This document shows, one piece after another, positions 24,901-41,784 of a stretch of DNA of 64,000 bases. Source of the stretch: Trichinella spiralis (lineage: Eukaryota; Nematoda; Enoplea; Trichinellida; Trichinellidae); assembly GCA_000181795.3 (NCBI GenBank), contig CM012955.1, positions 5,431,010-5,495,009 of the forward strand, given 5' to 3'. The translations under genes were made by a program, and so were the position numbers. The number at the start of each line of letters is the position of its first letter. Positions within the stretch are counted from its first letter, which is position 1. The notes under the pieces were generated by a model. It was not told where the DNA came from and did no database searches. It saw nothing but the letters and a program-made list of their open reading frames with translations.

Positions 24901-26805
24901 TGTTATATGTCACTGATTTTTCTTCGATCATATACAAACAAGAAACAGATGATGCAGATTTTAATCCAAGGTACAAAGTTGTACAATTGTAGATTGAATT
25001 GTAATTTAAACAAAGAAAAAAACAGAAAATAAAGAAGAGTTTTGTGAAAGTTGTAATTGCGATATTATCGTCAATAGCATGCAACTTCCTTGTTTATTCT
25101 GTTTCTTTTTTTCCTTTTCTCAGCTAGTCGAAGAGAAATTTGCAAAAATTTTCACAAATTAAATTTTCCCTTTAAAATACTAACATCTGATGAAAATTTG
25201 ACTTTATTCAATTTACGCCAACTAGCTTCAAACTTATTAACACAAGACCAATCGTTAACAAAAACTTTCATGCAGATTCTTCTTCATTTTCAATTTTCAC
25301 TATCGATTGTAGAATTTTCTTAGGAAAATTCCAAAAAGTTAAAAAACAACAATCATTAATTCAATGTTGATAGCCTTCTTGGAACAAAATCAGCATCACC
25401 GCTGCCCTCAATTAGCACTGGATAACTAGCATGCAGGCTATTATGGAGTTGAGAACTTTGCCTAACAAGAGCAACCATCAGCATTTTGTCAATTGTGCAA
25501 TTCTTATATGTTTGACCAAAAAAATTGATTTAAAAACTTTCAGTGTATTTCGAAATGAAAAATAAATTTAAAAAGTATGAATGCTTTTACCAGAAAAAAA
25601 AACAAAGCAAACAATTTTGCATTATATTATTTTATATTGCCACGGTTTTTTCCATGTTATTGTTGGTGTTCAAGGTGAATGTAGATTTTCTTGCCTTTAT
25701 GATTTGTAAGAAAAGAAATATATCAAAAAAAACATTCCATAATGCAACATCCATTTACATCAATTTTACACAAATATTTGAAAATTTGTAAACTGTTTCT
25801 TTTGAAATTAAGTTCTATTATGCTGATGTTTAGTATAGCGAACCGTTTGTTCATAGCACAAAGTGTGAACACCAACTTTTAAAAATGTTACCAAGGTGAG
25901 AATCATCGCCAAACCCTCATTTTCACAACACCTTTGTTTTATGGTTTACAGTTTGATTTGCATTTTATTTACGTGGTGGTAGTAGTAGTAGTAGTAGGTG
26001 GATGAGAAATGGTTACTGACCCCGAAAGAAAAAATATTCCAATTCTACAATTGCATTCTAATCAATTTGCTTGCTAAAGATGAATTTCGATGTGATTGTG
26101 TGAATGAAAAGAGAGAAAAAAAAGAGAAAATCTCAAGAAAGACCAACTGTTCAATATTGTGGTAGGACTATTATTATAATATGGATGATTGTGACCTACA
26201 AGAGCAGAATGGAAGAATAAAAATGGTGATAATCAAGTCTCACCTGGCTTACAGTGTCGATGACCGGAACAAGTTGAGCCCATGTTACCAAATCGGCTAA
26301 TTTGAAATGTCATAAGCCGAGTGGGTCGTGGGTCTGGTGGTGCTGGGCTGGGTCGTGGGGCTTCTTTCTTGGTTGGCTTCGAGTCGGTCGATCTTGTACG
26401 ATGCCACAGGACGTTGCTTATCTTGGAAAGTTTTCCACGAATAGACAACAATTCCGAATCAACTTTCTTCTTCCAAATTCGATCTTCGACGGTGGGTTTT
26501 GTTTTTTTACAGAAACGTTTTTTGAACCATCGATCCGCAGCAGCAGTTCCATTAACATCTTTGGAATCTTTCACATTCAATCGTCGACGCAGTATATCAA
26601 TCTCTTGAGCCAGTCGTTTCAACTGTCTTCGCTTTCTGCGAAGCAATTTTTTCAAATTACTGCGTGTGGACAGTGTCCATTCTCGATTGTGACGAGCTGG
26701 TGATCGCTTTGTAGAATTGTCAGGGGTGACGCAACAGCACCACCACGAGAACAAGGAGAGGAGCAAAAAAATTACCGGCCAGCAGCGCATTGAAAAAGTT
26801 TTCAC
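21959..26805 (-). CDS. Secreted Dickkopf-like protein (CRD2 / colipase-fold cysteine domain)
   Basis: Predicted secreted signalling or antagonist protein of 293 residues from three exons: 26244-26805, 23834-24042, 21959-22069; phases 1 and 0 close cleanly. Residues 1-26 form a signal peptide (MKTFSMRCWPVIFLLLSLF, then WWCCC). Residues about 50-75 are a very basic helical stretch. The last part carries ten cysteines spaced as in the second cysteine-rich domain of Dickkopfs: CSGHRHCKPGLCC, then a lone C, LKEGQKC, CQCELGLNC, and a final C in exon 3 (LTGQCK). PGLCC, LKEGQ and CxCxxGLxC match vertebrate DKKs closely, and the intron falls inside PGLCC. No first cysteine-rich domain is seen. Prokineticin/astakine-type proteins share the fold and are the main alternative. 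The exon 2 donor (GTACGT) is the least certain joint. Confidence 0.7.
22070..23833 (-). other. Intron 2 of the Dickkopf-like gene
   Basis: A 1.76 kb intron, AT-rich, bounded by GTACGT and TTTCAG on the minus strand. It contains a perfect 29-bp tandem duplication (23539-23596). Short open frames inside have no recognisable domain. Confidence 0.55.
23539..23596. repeat. Perfect 29-bp tandem duplication
   Basis: Two identical head-to-tail copies (23539-23567 and 23568-23596), each beginning ATTGAAAACTTAGC and ending GGTTCCGTTT. Absence of divergence suggests a recent event or an assembly stutter. Confidence 0.95.
24043..26243 (-). other. Intron 1 of the Dickkopf-like gene
   Basis: A 2.2 kb AT-rich intron between donor GTGAGA (after the codon for Pro in CKPG) and acceptor AAATGCAG. 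A run of AGT units lies at about 25978-25996. I see no additional exon. Confidence 0.55.
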
Positions 26806-29800
26806 AAGTTGAAAAAATTAATCCCAGCCACGCCTACTGCAACACCTACAAGCCAGCGGCGTTGCGTCTGTGCTTCAGAAGTGAATTGTGGGCTGAGCAA
26901 TGGTTGTCGAGCAATCGTATTTTCTGATATTCAGGTTATTGATGTCATGTGGCGCTAGCTAATGGGAACCGAGCGCGAAAACGAAGACAGATGACTAGAT
27001 TTGTATCTTTCCGACTTGCCCGTTATCGTGCTGTCATCGTGCATTTTATTAAAACTGATTTTCAGATTTTATGCAATGATCAATACATGCATAGTGTTCA
27101 ATTTTCATATTCCAACAATCTCCTAATTCATCGTTTGTTTGATCATACTCTTGAAATGATAACAATAATCCATCGGTACCTTTTATTTTTCATCAAACAG
27201 TTAATATTGAATGAAAAATCTGATTGCTTGTATGCTTTTACAAACAATGATTTTTGTTAATGATTTTTTAAAAAATAGCAGAGTAGCACTGCTTTTCGTA
27301 AGCAGAACTTCAGTGACTGACTGACTGATTCATTTCGACAAGTTGGGTAGAAATGTTTTCACAAAATGTCATATTCTGTCAAATGAACGAGCTTTAATAT
27401 TTATTCTTTATCTTGAGAGTTGAAATTCCAAGCTTGACATCTTATATCTCAGCAATAACAAAACAAATGCTCATATTGTCGTACAACATGTTGTACAACG
27501 ACTACGTGGAATTTTCACAATATAGATTTTCCAATTGTAATCAGTTGTTGCCTTCCTAGGCAATTTTGGCACTTTTCTACAAATGCCAAAAGTGCATTTA
27601 CAATGCCAAAATTACAATAAAAGCATCCTGCTGTTGTAGTTTCCCCAAATTTACACCAGTTCTTGACGTTCATTTGGAAACATTAAAAATTTTGGACGCT
27701 CCTGGAAAAAAGTCATCAAAGACATAATTTGTCTTTTATTTTCAATCATTAATATTGTAAAATTGACCAACTGCTGTGCTTTGAAATTCCACAACAACTG
27801 ATACTTTTCACTTTTGCTGTGATTTAGTTTCCCATAAAAAATTTTTATTTCCTCGTTACATCTGAATCTGTTTGTTGTTTATTGTTTTATTGTTCAGTTA
27901 AAAAGCAATGAAAAATTTAGAAATGATGAAAAAGAACTATTTATATTTTGCTTTGTTTGAATATTAATTATTTGAAAAATTTTCACTGCAAATGATGCAT
28001 ACAAAAGTCATATCTAATAATTTCACATTATTGTTATGATTTGTTTATTATTTGTTTGAGCTGCGGTGATTCGTGATCATGATCATATGAAAAATCATAA
28101 AGGCGATGATTATCAAATTTATTTGAATATTTCATGATCTGAAACGAATGAAAGCATCATAAATGCTGCACCTATTGTTCGTTGTATCTATTCTGGAACA
28201 GCAATTTTGCGTTGCATTTCCTTTTTGAAATTGTTTTCCTTTCAAATGAAATGCAAAGCTACATCCTGCTTTAGATTAAGTTTCCAGCAGTTTTTATTTG
28301 CTCATTAGTCGAGAAAATAAGACAACTTAAACTGAACAAGCTGTTCACTAAATTTCACTTTTTCAATAACATTTCACATTTGTTTTATAATTCCCAGTCA
28401 TTATTTTTTATGGTTGCACTTTCACGTGCTTTTTATGTACGAAAAACAGAATTATGAGACCGACAATGACAACAGCGGCACTTTGAAGGGGTACTTTTAA
28501 TATACAAATTGCAGATTGTTGTAGATTAAAATAGAAAATGAATAATCGTGGATTTCCTGTTAAAACAAAATCCACGTGATGTTCAAAAATAAAAACAAAA
28601 TCCGCATCTCTCTTCAGAGTAGCTGCTTTGATAAGTATCGGAGAAGTTGTATCAAATGTACAAAAAAGAAAATATGAAATCTGATATATCTATTAATGTT
28701 TTCTTTGCTATTGGTGAAAATGCACACATACATATATATACATATATAGTTAATGTTTGTCTTTCCGTGACGTACAAAATGAAATTGGAGAAGGTAATTT
28801 AATCAAAAATCCACTTTTGATTTTGAACAATACAAAAAGAAAAAACCAATCTGTTTATTTGCCAACTTGGTTCTATTTTTGAAACTACACAAAACTGCAA
28901 GGATAAGTGTAAGGTAAAAAAAACAGCTTTTTTATCATAAAATTTAAATATGACTTGGTACAATTACAGTATGAAATTGTTTTGTTGAAAATTTTCTCAT
29001 TAATTCATGGCAAAGGTTTTCAGTTTGTGATGTTTCATTGCATTCAGTTTTATTTAAAAATATAAATAAAAAGTAACAATATCTTGCAACACGAGACGCT
29101 AGTTTTGGAGTTGCTTTTAAACTGAATTAACTTTTAAACATGAAAATGTCCACTGCAGAGAAAAACAAACAAATTATAACTTGTGATTAGCAGGTATAAA
29201 GTGGAATTTCAACGAATAAATATTTGCGACTTATTTTTGCTTTGCAAATATGGTTTTTAGTCTGTTGTTAATGATCCACTTGAAAATGGTACATTTGAGC
29301 ATTAATTCAGCACTTATTTGTTGTTAAAAGCAAAATACAACACACGAATTGGTTCTTAAAGAAAGAAAGAAAGCACGATATACATTAGTTTAAATTTCCA
29401 CAATCTTTCCTGATATGCCCTTTAATAAATCTAGAGGTGGTGTAATTATCATCTTATCATACATCTTACTGTTATCGTTGTACCTTTGAAATTGTGATTA
29501 TGACTTACTTGTTGGTGGAAAAACTTTCTCAGTGGTCAACAAAATTGCTAACAATCAGCTGAATTTAAAGATTACAAATCAAACATTGCATCTTAAGTTT
29601 CTTTTTTTTCCTCTTTTTCTCTGTTCTATTTTTCCTCACTTTGCAAATTTATTAGGATGATCCGTTTTACAAATATGTACCATTGTAAGCATATTTCTGT
29701 TTACGATGTAAACTTCTGCCAAGCTTACAAATGAAGCACTGCACTTCTCCCAAAAATAGCATTTTGCAAATTTAATTTCTACTCTCTGTTACGCAACGTA

Positions 29801-30895
29801 AATAATAATAAGAAGTACTGCTTCAACGTGCTTTCAAATTTGATTGGAAATGTATATATATATGTATATGCATATGGAATATCAAAAAACTGCTTTTTCC
29901 AAATGATGGTCACATAATATGTAAAATTTCTTCATATAATTTAAAGTCTTTCTCATGTTTCATTAAACTTTATTGAAAAAGTTAATACAAATCTGAATTA
30001 TGAAATAATATCATAATAATAATAATTTTTATTATTCATTCACTATCTGCTTTACGTCCTTGTTGGAATGTTTATTTTTTAAAATTATCAAAAAACTATA
30101 TGTAAACATACATCATTTTATTTTAAAACAAAAACAGCAAAACTTATAAAATCAAAAAATAGAAAAAAACAGACCAGCAAAATAACGTTTGAAATGCATA
30201 TCAATCAACAGTACATGATGTGTAATGCGTGTTGAAATTGAAATCAATAAATTTTGCAAAATAGATGCTATCTTACTGAAATGATCAGTAAATTGCAATA
30301 AATTATCTCTGCACTATTTGCTTATTATCATACTCAGCAATGTCGATCGATAAATTATATTGTTGCAATCAGCAACTTCTTCACTTTCCAAGATTCTAAG
30401 ACTGATGGTATGATTCCTTTTGATGTTGAAAAATAAATTGAAAGCAAGTTTAATTATTCAATTTAAACTTTAAAATTCTATTCAGAAAAGGAAAATTATC
30501 AAATGTTTGTCGTAATTTCTGAATCTATTAGGCTGAAATTTTCAAAACTATCAGCTTTCTGGAATAAACTCAATCATAACAAACACTGACCCCTTGGCTT
30601 CATTTATAAGAAAAATATTCAAGAATGATTTATTAATTAGTTCAGAGTAGGAAAAGCAGAATTACAATCAAAAAGCGGGCATATCTATTGACCCGCTTTA
30701 TTTCGGCTCCATGATCGGCAATACTGTTCACCAGCTGCTTATCTGTACCTTTTGCTGCCCACTGTTGACATTGGTTCACGTGCAATGTGCAACGAAGCTT
30801 GAAGCTGATTGGTTACAGTTGAATCTTTCATCTCTGACAATTGTGTCAGTAGAACTGTTCTCAGTTCTCAGTTCATCATCATCAACAGCATCACC
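26806..30895. other. Intergenic region between the Dickkopf-like and the acidic-tail membrane protein genes
   Basis: The first 150 bp is GC-richer (about 26820-26970) and is a likely promoter for the minus-strand Dickkopf-like gene. The rest is AT-rich with no coding exon seen. A 16-bp perfect palindrome lies at 27481-27496, a stem-forming inverted repeat at 27562-27613, and an 8-bp stem with a 12-nt loop (AAAGCGGG / CCCGCTTT) at 30672-30699. Confidence 0.55.
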
Positions 30896-32432
30896 ATGTC
30901 CCAATATCGGTGCAATTCCACTACGGTATGTAGAGATTTATTTCACTCTTTTTAGCAACAATTTTAAGCTGTTATTCTGTTTTTCTTTGTTTTTTTTAAT
31001 TAAGCAAAATATTCCACGAGCATGCACAAAACGGCAAAATTCTCAAACGTTCAGCTGCAATTCATTCAACAAACTTTATTAATTAATTATTCAAGCATAA
31101 TCTTTTATTGTTTTTTTAACCCTTTTTCATTCAATTTCTTACCATTTGACGTGTAATAAACGAATAAACTAATTAATAATTTTATTAATTGAATTTAACT
31201 ATTGCAATCTTTTCATAGGTAAAAATAATGCTACAACAGTGTTCAATAATTTTTACAATATTTTTCCTACAACAACAAAATAATAATTCAATTTAAAAAC
31301 TTTTTGCATTACTGTATATATTAATATAAAATATGTATATATATATAGCAACAGTTAATTTCAAATAAAATCTTCTGCACAATAATATTTACATTGATGT
31401 CTTCACTTTTGCATTTCTTGTTTTCATTTGACAAGAATAATCAGAAACGAGAAGTATCATCATCATCATCATCATTCATTCATTGTTGTGCATACGTTTG
31501 TTTGAATTTCTCTCCAACAATTTGTTCAATTTTATACATTATTTGATCATTGATCCCTTGTTGAATTGCAAAGAAACTTTTTCTTATTAATGCTATCATT
31601 GAACAGTCGCTGTTCTGTTAACATTTAACAAAAGTTTAAAAAAAGATATTCATTTTTTACTTTCATAAAAAAAGCATAAATACTTACTGTATAAGCATCG
31701 AATAGCTTGTGAAATGTATTAATATTGAATTGAAATAATAAAAATAGGCATTTTTGTTCTTTTTTTTCAAACCTCTAGCAGAGAAAGGTTTGGTTCAGAG
31801 AGGGCGTTGTCGGTGAGCTGCTAGAAAGCCAATTACCACTGTGGACTTGGAGCTTAGCTTCGGTGTTGACGAATATCTACGTTGGACCTCGTAAAGTGAG
31901 GAAAATTATTTTCGGAATCTTCTTTCTGATGATTGTTTTTGTGGTCTCTTACGCTCTGATGTGGATGATCATTTACAATCACATCCGACGTTTGTTCATT
32001 GGATCCACGACACCGCAGCCGAATCATTCGAAATCCAATCCAGCAGGGCAACAAGAAGCAGAAGAAGAAAATTATGATAATGATGATGATGATGATGATG
32101 AAGAAGAAGAAGAAGAATATGAAAAAATTATGAGCATGATCAACAATCGACATTTTCATAACCAACCGATCAAGCTTGAAAATGAAAAGCCAAATTTGTT
32201 ATCGTCAGTTTCAATTCCAACATTATCTGAAGATTATCATCAAGCTTCTTCTTATTCTTCTTCTTCATTGTCTATTTCTGATTCCAACGAAGAAATTCTT
32301 CACGGTGACGGGGCAGATGATGTTCAACATGTTCCCAATCTTCTTCAGAAAGCAAAAAATAATACTTGCTCAACAGCAACTATCAATTTCTCTCAATCAC
32401 ATTCATCGCCGTCATTGATGTACTCGTATTAA
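30896..32432 (+). CDS. Single-pass membrane protein with acidic, Ser-rich tail
   Basis: Two-exon model of 226 residues: 30896-30925 and 31782-32432. The short first exon (MSQYRCNSTT) ends in phase 0 before GTATGT; exon 2 is open only in phase 0 from acceptor CTAGCAG, so the joint is forced. An alternative acceptor three bases earlier would add one Gln. Residues 11-50 are a conserved-looking juxtamembrane part (VWFREGVVGELLESQLPLW, VGPRKVRK). Residues 52-76 are one strongly hydrophobic helix, then NHIRRLF, then a D/E run at about 105-118 and a Ser-rich tail ending MYSY. No family recognised. A longer frame from an ATG at 30711 reads like a signal peptide but leaves the splice in the wrong phase, so I prefer the ATG at 30896. 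Confidence 0.55.
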
Positions 32433-33512
32433 TAATAAACAATTCAAATTTGCACACTGACTCAAATTTGCTACTTTTGCTTTTTCTAAACTGAATTTCA
32501 AAAAAAAATTTTTCCCTCGTCGGCTATTCTGCATCACTTTGCATAATAACAACAACAATAATAAACTTATTAATGATGTGCAAAAAAAGTTCATTACAAA
32601 TTCACAATTCAAAGCATTTTTATCATCACCAAAAAAAACAATTTGTTTTTGAAAATTTTTATTCAAGCCGCGTTGCACACGATAACACCCGCATGTGCTG
32701 AAAAAAGCTGGACAATCTAAAATTGCCCATGCAATTAGTCAATTAATTGCTTACTGGAGACCGTAATATTAGCAGTATTCACGAGCTGGTGTTTCATATA
32801 TAATATAATATAATATATATATGTATATATATGCCATTTCAAAGAGTAAACAAAAAAGATAATAAATCAGCTAAACAAACCACAAATACAAAAAAAATAT
32901 TGAAAAAATTAACACACTACATATTATCGATATGACATGGAAAAGAATAAAACCAGAACAACCCATACGGCATCAGCACACAAAGTATAAAGGGGATGTT
33001 GTACAGAATATGGGAATTTATGAACAGTAATGAATAAGCAATTGAATAATAAATAAAACTCGCATATCGACGAAGCTAAAATAGAAAAAAAAGGCAGACA
33101 GAAAGAGAACAATGGAGAAATGAAGCCGAATCAAATTAATCACTTTTTTCCAAAATGAACGAACACACATCTATCTAATGATGCAAAAGAAGATGATGCA
33201 CTAAGAAGAAATACTGAAGAATGAATGTTATTGTTTAAAAAAAGTGAAATAAACACGGCTTGCTTCATCATCATTGAGCAAAAAAAATTATGCACACCAA
33301 GTTCAATACCTCTTGAAATAACAAAGTGACTCTTGGCAGAATCTCAAACAGCTAACGATTTGTAAACAAACAAAAAATGCAATCCGCAAAGAAATCAACT
33401 CCTTGCAGAAGCATTTTCCCATTATTATTCACGATGTGTTCTTTTTCTGTCATCTTCAGAATATCGAAAGAAAAAAAAAATAAAAAGTTGAAAAATAATA
33501 ATTCCATCTGCA
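32433..33512. other. Convergent intergenic region
   Basis: Lies between the 3' ends of the plus-strand membrane protein gene and the minus-strand MNK gene. AT-rich, with TA-rich runs near 32800-32830. No coding exon seen. Confidence 0.6.
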
Positions 33513-38402
<4,890 letters not shown>

Positions 38403-39483
38403 CTAAAATAAAAAAATTGAAGAAAAGCAAAAGCCAGGCTCGGAGCTATATTTGCAATCGGAGCACTAAAGCGTAATCATCGTAAAAACAGCAAATCAAT
38501 GGAAAAGATGAGTCATAAACGTAAAAAAATTCTGAAATGACAAATCATCTTTAGTAACACAAAAATCAACATCAGTTGGCATTGTCGTGATTTTATTTTG
38601 AAGTATAATAATCAGATACTGGAAAGCAAGCTATAATGACGAAAGAATTTAGCACACTGTAGTAAATTCTTGATAATTACTGCGAAAAAAACGCAGGTTC
38701 AACTACAGTATATCAATAACAACAGCTGCATTACAAAAGTATTTATATCAAAAAGTAAATTTAATCATAAGTAAAATTTAATATTTGATATAAATTTAAA
38801 CTACTATTCCGTTATGATTTATTAATCTTTTAATATTGCTCTTTTTAAATAAAACAATTTATTGTTTATGAAATTACGCAATATTGATATATTTATTGTG
38901 AAATTATTATTTTTATTATATCAGTAAGGTAGATTAATAAATAAAATCAATCAATAATTTTGAACAAAAAAAGATAAGTTTCTTATTATGCTATTTTGCA
39001 CCTGTAAGTAAAATATTTAATTTAAAATGAAATATTATTTTAATAAAGCAATATTTTTGATAGTAAATCAATGCAAAAATGCATTAATGTGTCTCATATT
39101 GGTGTAAAATATAAAAATGCTTACTGTAGTTATTATTTAAAAAGCATATTTCAGTGTTATATTAATTAAAACTGAAAATAAATAAGCTTAAGTAAACTTG
39201 AGAAAGTCTGGTAATACAGTGATAGGCAAATTTTTTGCTTTAAATTAATTAATTTTTGTTGAAAAATGTTTTCTGTGTAATTACAGTAAGAACAATATGG
39301 TACTTGCAAATAAATATTTTTCTGTGCGACGCACACTCAATTGTTAACCTTTTAATGTTGTTTTATTGATTTGTTTAAAATGGGTTTTGAAATTTAAAGT
39401 TTTAATGACGTAATAATTTAAATTTTGAAAGCTTGTTAGACCGTTTTTACTTCATTCGGTTGCATTTGTTCTCGGTGTTCGTC
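38403..39483. promoter_or_regulatory. Divergent promoter region of MNK and REXO5-like genes
   Basis: The MNK (minus) and exonuclease (plus) genes start from opposite sides of this 1.08 kb AT-rich spacer. No coding exon is visible; 5' UTR exons of either gene could be present. A shared bidirectional promoter is inference from orientation only. Confidence 0.5.
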
Positions 39484-41784
39484 ATGTCGTTTGAAATTTC
39501 TCAGTATTCAGAGTAAGTAATTTAATATTTTTTATGTTTATGTTTGTTAATTTCTTATTCTTTTTTGTTTTGTATTAATACCTTATTTTAATTACGATTA
39601 TGTTTTTTTACAGCTAAACTGTCTATTTGAAGATTCTAAATTTTAGGATGTTGCTTTCTGAGATTTGTCAACGATACGACATAATTTGTTGCTATTTTTT
39701 GAATAATAAATTGTAATTTTTATTCATTATTTTGATAAATGTTAAAAATTTTCGAATTTATCTCCTGTGAAAGTTGAACCATGAAATTAATTGTTGCTTA
39801 AGATTAATTGCGTAATTGATATTGGTGAGATATTTGTATTTGTTAAATTGTTTGATGAATTGGAAATTTGCTCGACAGTTATTGCTTGTAGTAATAATTT
39901 TCATTTTTACCATTTATTAGCAACCAAGAATATCAACATCGGAAAGAGTTGTTTTATCTGAAGATTTCTAAAGATATGAGGAATTTGAAGGTTCGAGTGA
40001 ATGACATTTTCCAGTTTATTCAGCATGCGTTATACGGGCAGGCTGTTACGGTGAGACCATTGTTCGCTTCACTGTCATCTTGGCAGCTACTGCGCTATTA
40101 TGTGTTGATTCTTATCCAAAGTAGTGAAAAGAGGAACTTTTTCCAATACAAATGGTCTATCCTCAATAGGGGCAAGTTCTACGTGTACAGTGCTCATTTC
40201 GAGGGTGCACATCAATTTTGGAAAAATATCCTCCGTATGCCATACAAGATGTACGGTCCTATAACTCCACCATTCGGAGATCCAGGTTGCAAGGTGCCAC
40301 TAGTGTTGACTTTGGAAGAAATGATCTCCTTGAATTATACGGTGCCGAGAGCGTCGATCGACGAGAATTCGATGCAGTTCTCTTTACCATTTTACACGGC
40401 CTTGAGCGAGCGCAGCCCGGTTTTCGCGATTGACTGCGAAATGGTAAAGGTTGGGCCAGACTCGCATGCTTTGAGTCGGTTATCGATAGTGAACGAAAAT
40501 TACGAAGTCCTCTTGGACGTACTCGTCAAGCCGGACAAGCAGATCACCGATTACGTTACCAAGTACAGTGGCATGACGCCGCAGTTGTTGGAGGGTGTGA
40601 CGCTGCGTCTGGAAGACGTGCAGCATTATTTGCGAAAAATATTGCCGCCAAACGCGATCCTAGTCGGTCATTCGATAAATTACGACATGGACGCGTTGGG
40701 ACTTTACCATCCGTATTTGGTGGACATTGGCTTTGCTTTGAATCTGAACGAAAATTCTGCCCTGCGTACCAGTCTTCATCGACTGTGCGAAAGAATTTTG
40801 GGACTGAGTGTCCAGGAGGGAGAGGGTAATTGTGCAACTGCATCTATTCGTGCGGTGATTAATTTGTTGTACTTGTTTTGCTTTTTTCAGGAGGTCACTG
40901 CTCGATAGAGGATGCTTATGCGACGATGCGTCTGTTTCATTTGAAATTAAGCGAAGGTGGACAGTATGGATGCGTTCCACTGGGATGGAAAAGAGAAGTG
41001 CGTACTGAATGGGATGAGATGTTGGAAATATTATTATTATTATTGTTCTTTGTTTTTTCTTCAGCTTAAAGAAATCATGGACAAAGTAGAAGCGAAGAAG
41101 GAGAATGTGGACAAATCCGGTGTTGATGAAAATGTCAACTGCACGATTTGTAACAAGTCGATGAAGATGATTTGTACCGATGCGAACTGTCATTGTCGTA
41201 AATTGAAGAAAATTATCAAATGCCAAGAGTGCATGAACAACAGCGGTTGCAAAGATCAGTTGCCGCCGCATTTGGAAGCAGTTCATTTGAAAGAACGAAT
41301 AGCCGCAATTGACAGTTTCAAGATGGCAATGGAAATGGTGTTGAAATCTCGGGAAAAGAGTTTGGCCGTATTCGAAGAAGAAGAGAGGGAAAAATGCGAA
41401 AAAAAATTGAACAAGCACACGGGCTTGCCAGCGTTCCGCCAACGCGGTGTGCTGTATCTGCAAGGGAGGAAGCAGGATTGCATGTTGTGCAACGACATCG
41501 ATTCGCAGCGGAATTCTGTGGAACATTTCCACGTGGTCAACGACAAGAAGCGCATGGATTATTTGATTTCGGACCATTTCGACCATCCGTTTCGAGTGAA
41601 CGAATGTGAAATTTCCAACTTGCAAGAACAGCGGACTGTCGATCAACAGATGTGCAGCATCATCGACAGATTTCCACCGCGTACGATGTTCAATATTTGC
41701 TTTATCAATGGTGAGAAGTCGCAGTTTCTGTTTGCACTCTCTGGCCAAGACAGAAAGCCTCCGCCGTTTCGTAAAATGCGCTGA
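39484..41784 (+). CDS. REXO5-like DEDDh 3'-5' RNA exonuclease
   Basis: Predicted RNase T/DEDDh-superfamily exonuclease, probably nuclear/nucleolar and acting on RNA 3' ends as REXO family members do. Exons 39484-39512, 39921-40825, 40891-40997, 41065-41784; 586 residues, phases 2, 1 and 0 close. The catalytic set is complete: FAIDCEM (Asp and Glu at about 181 and 183), VGHSINYDMDAL (Asp about 265), GGHCSIEDA (His and Asp, about 312-317). LVKPDKQITDYVTKYSGMT and LPPNAILVGHS match REXO5/NEF-sp. Residues before the domain are conserved in style (FQYKWSILNRGKFYVYSAHF). The C-terminal 240 residues are Cys-rich (CTICNKS, CHCRK, CQEC) and show no RRM that I can see, unlike mammalian REXO5. A REXO1/Pqe-1-like assignment is the alternative. 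Confidence 0.85.

Noticed and set aside
30711-31082. 123-residue frame beginning like a signal peptide
   Set aside because: It reads through the GTATGT donor at 30926, and in this frame the joint to the next exon meets a stop; the internal ATG at 30896 gives the right phase.
40660-41748. 362-residue minus-strand open frame
   Set aside because: It is antisense to the exonuclease exons, crosses their introns and shows no domain; the plus strand carries the catalytic motifs.
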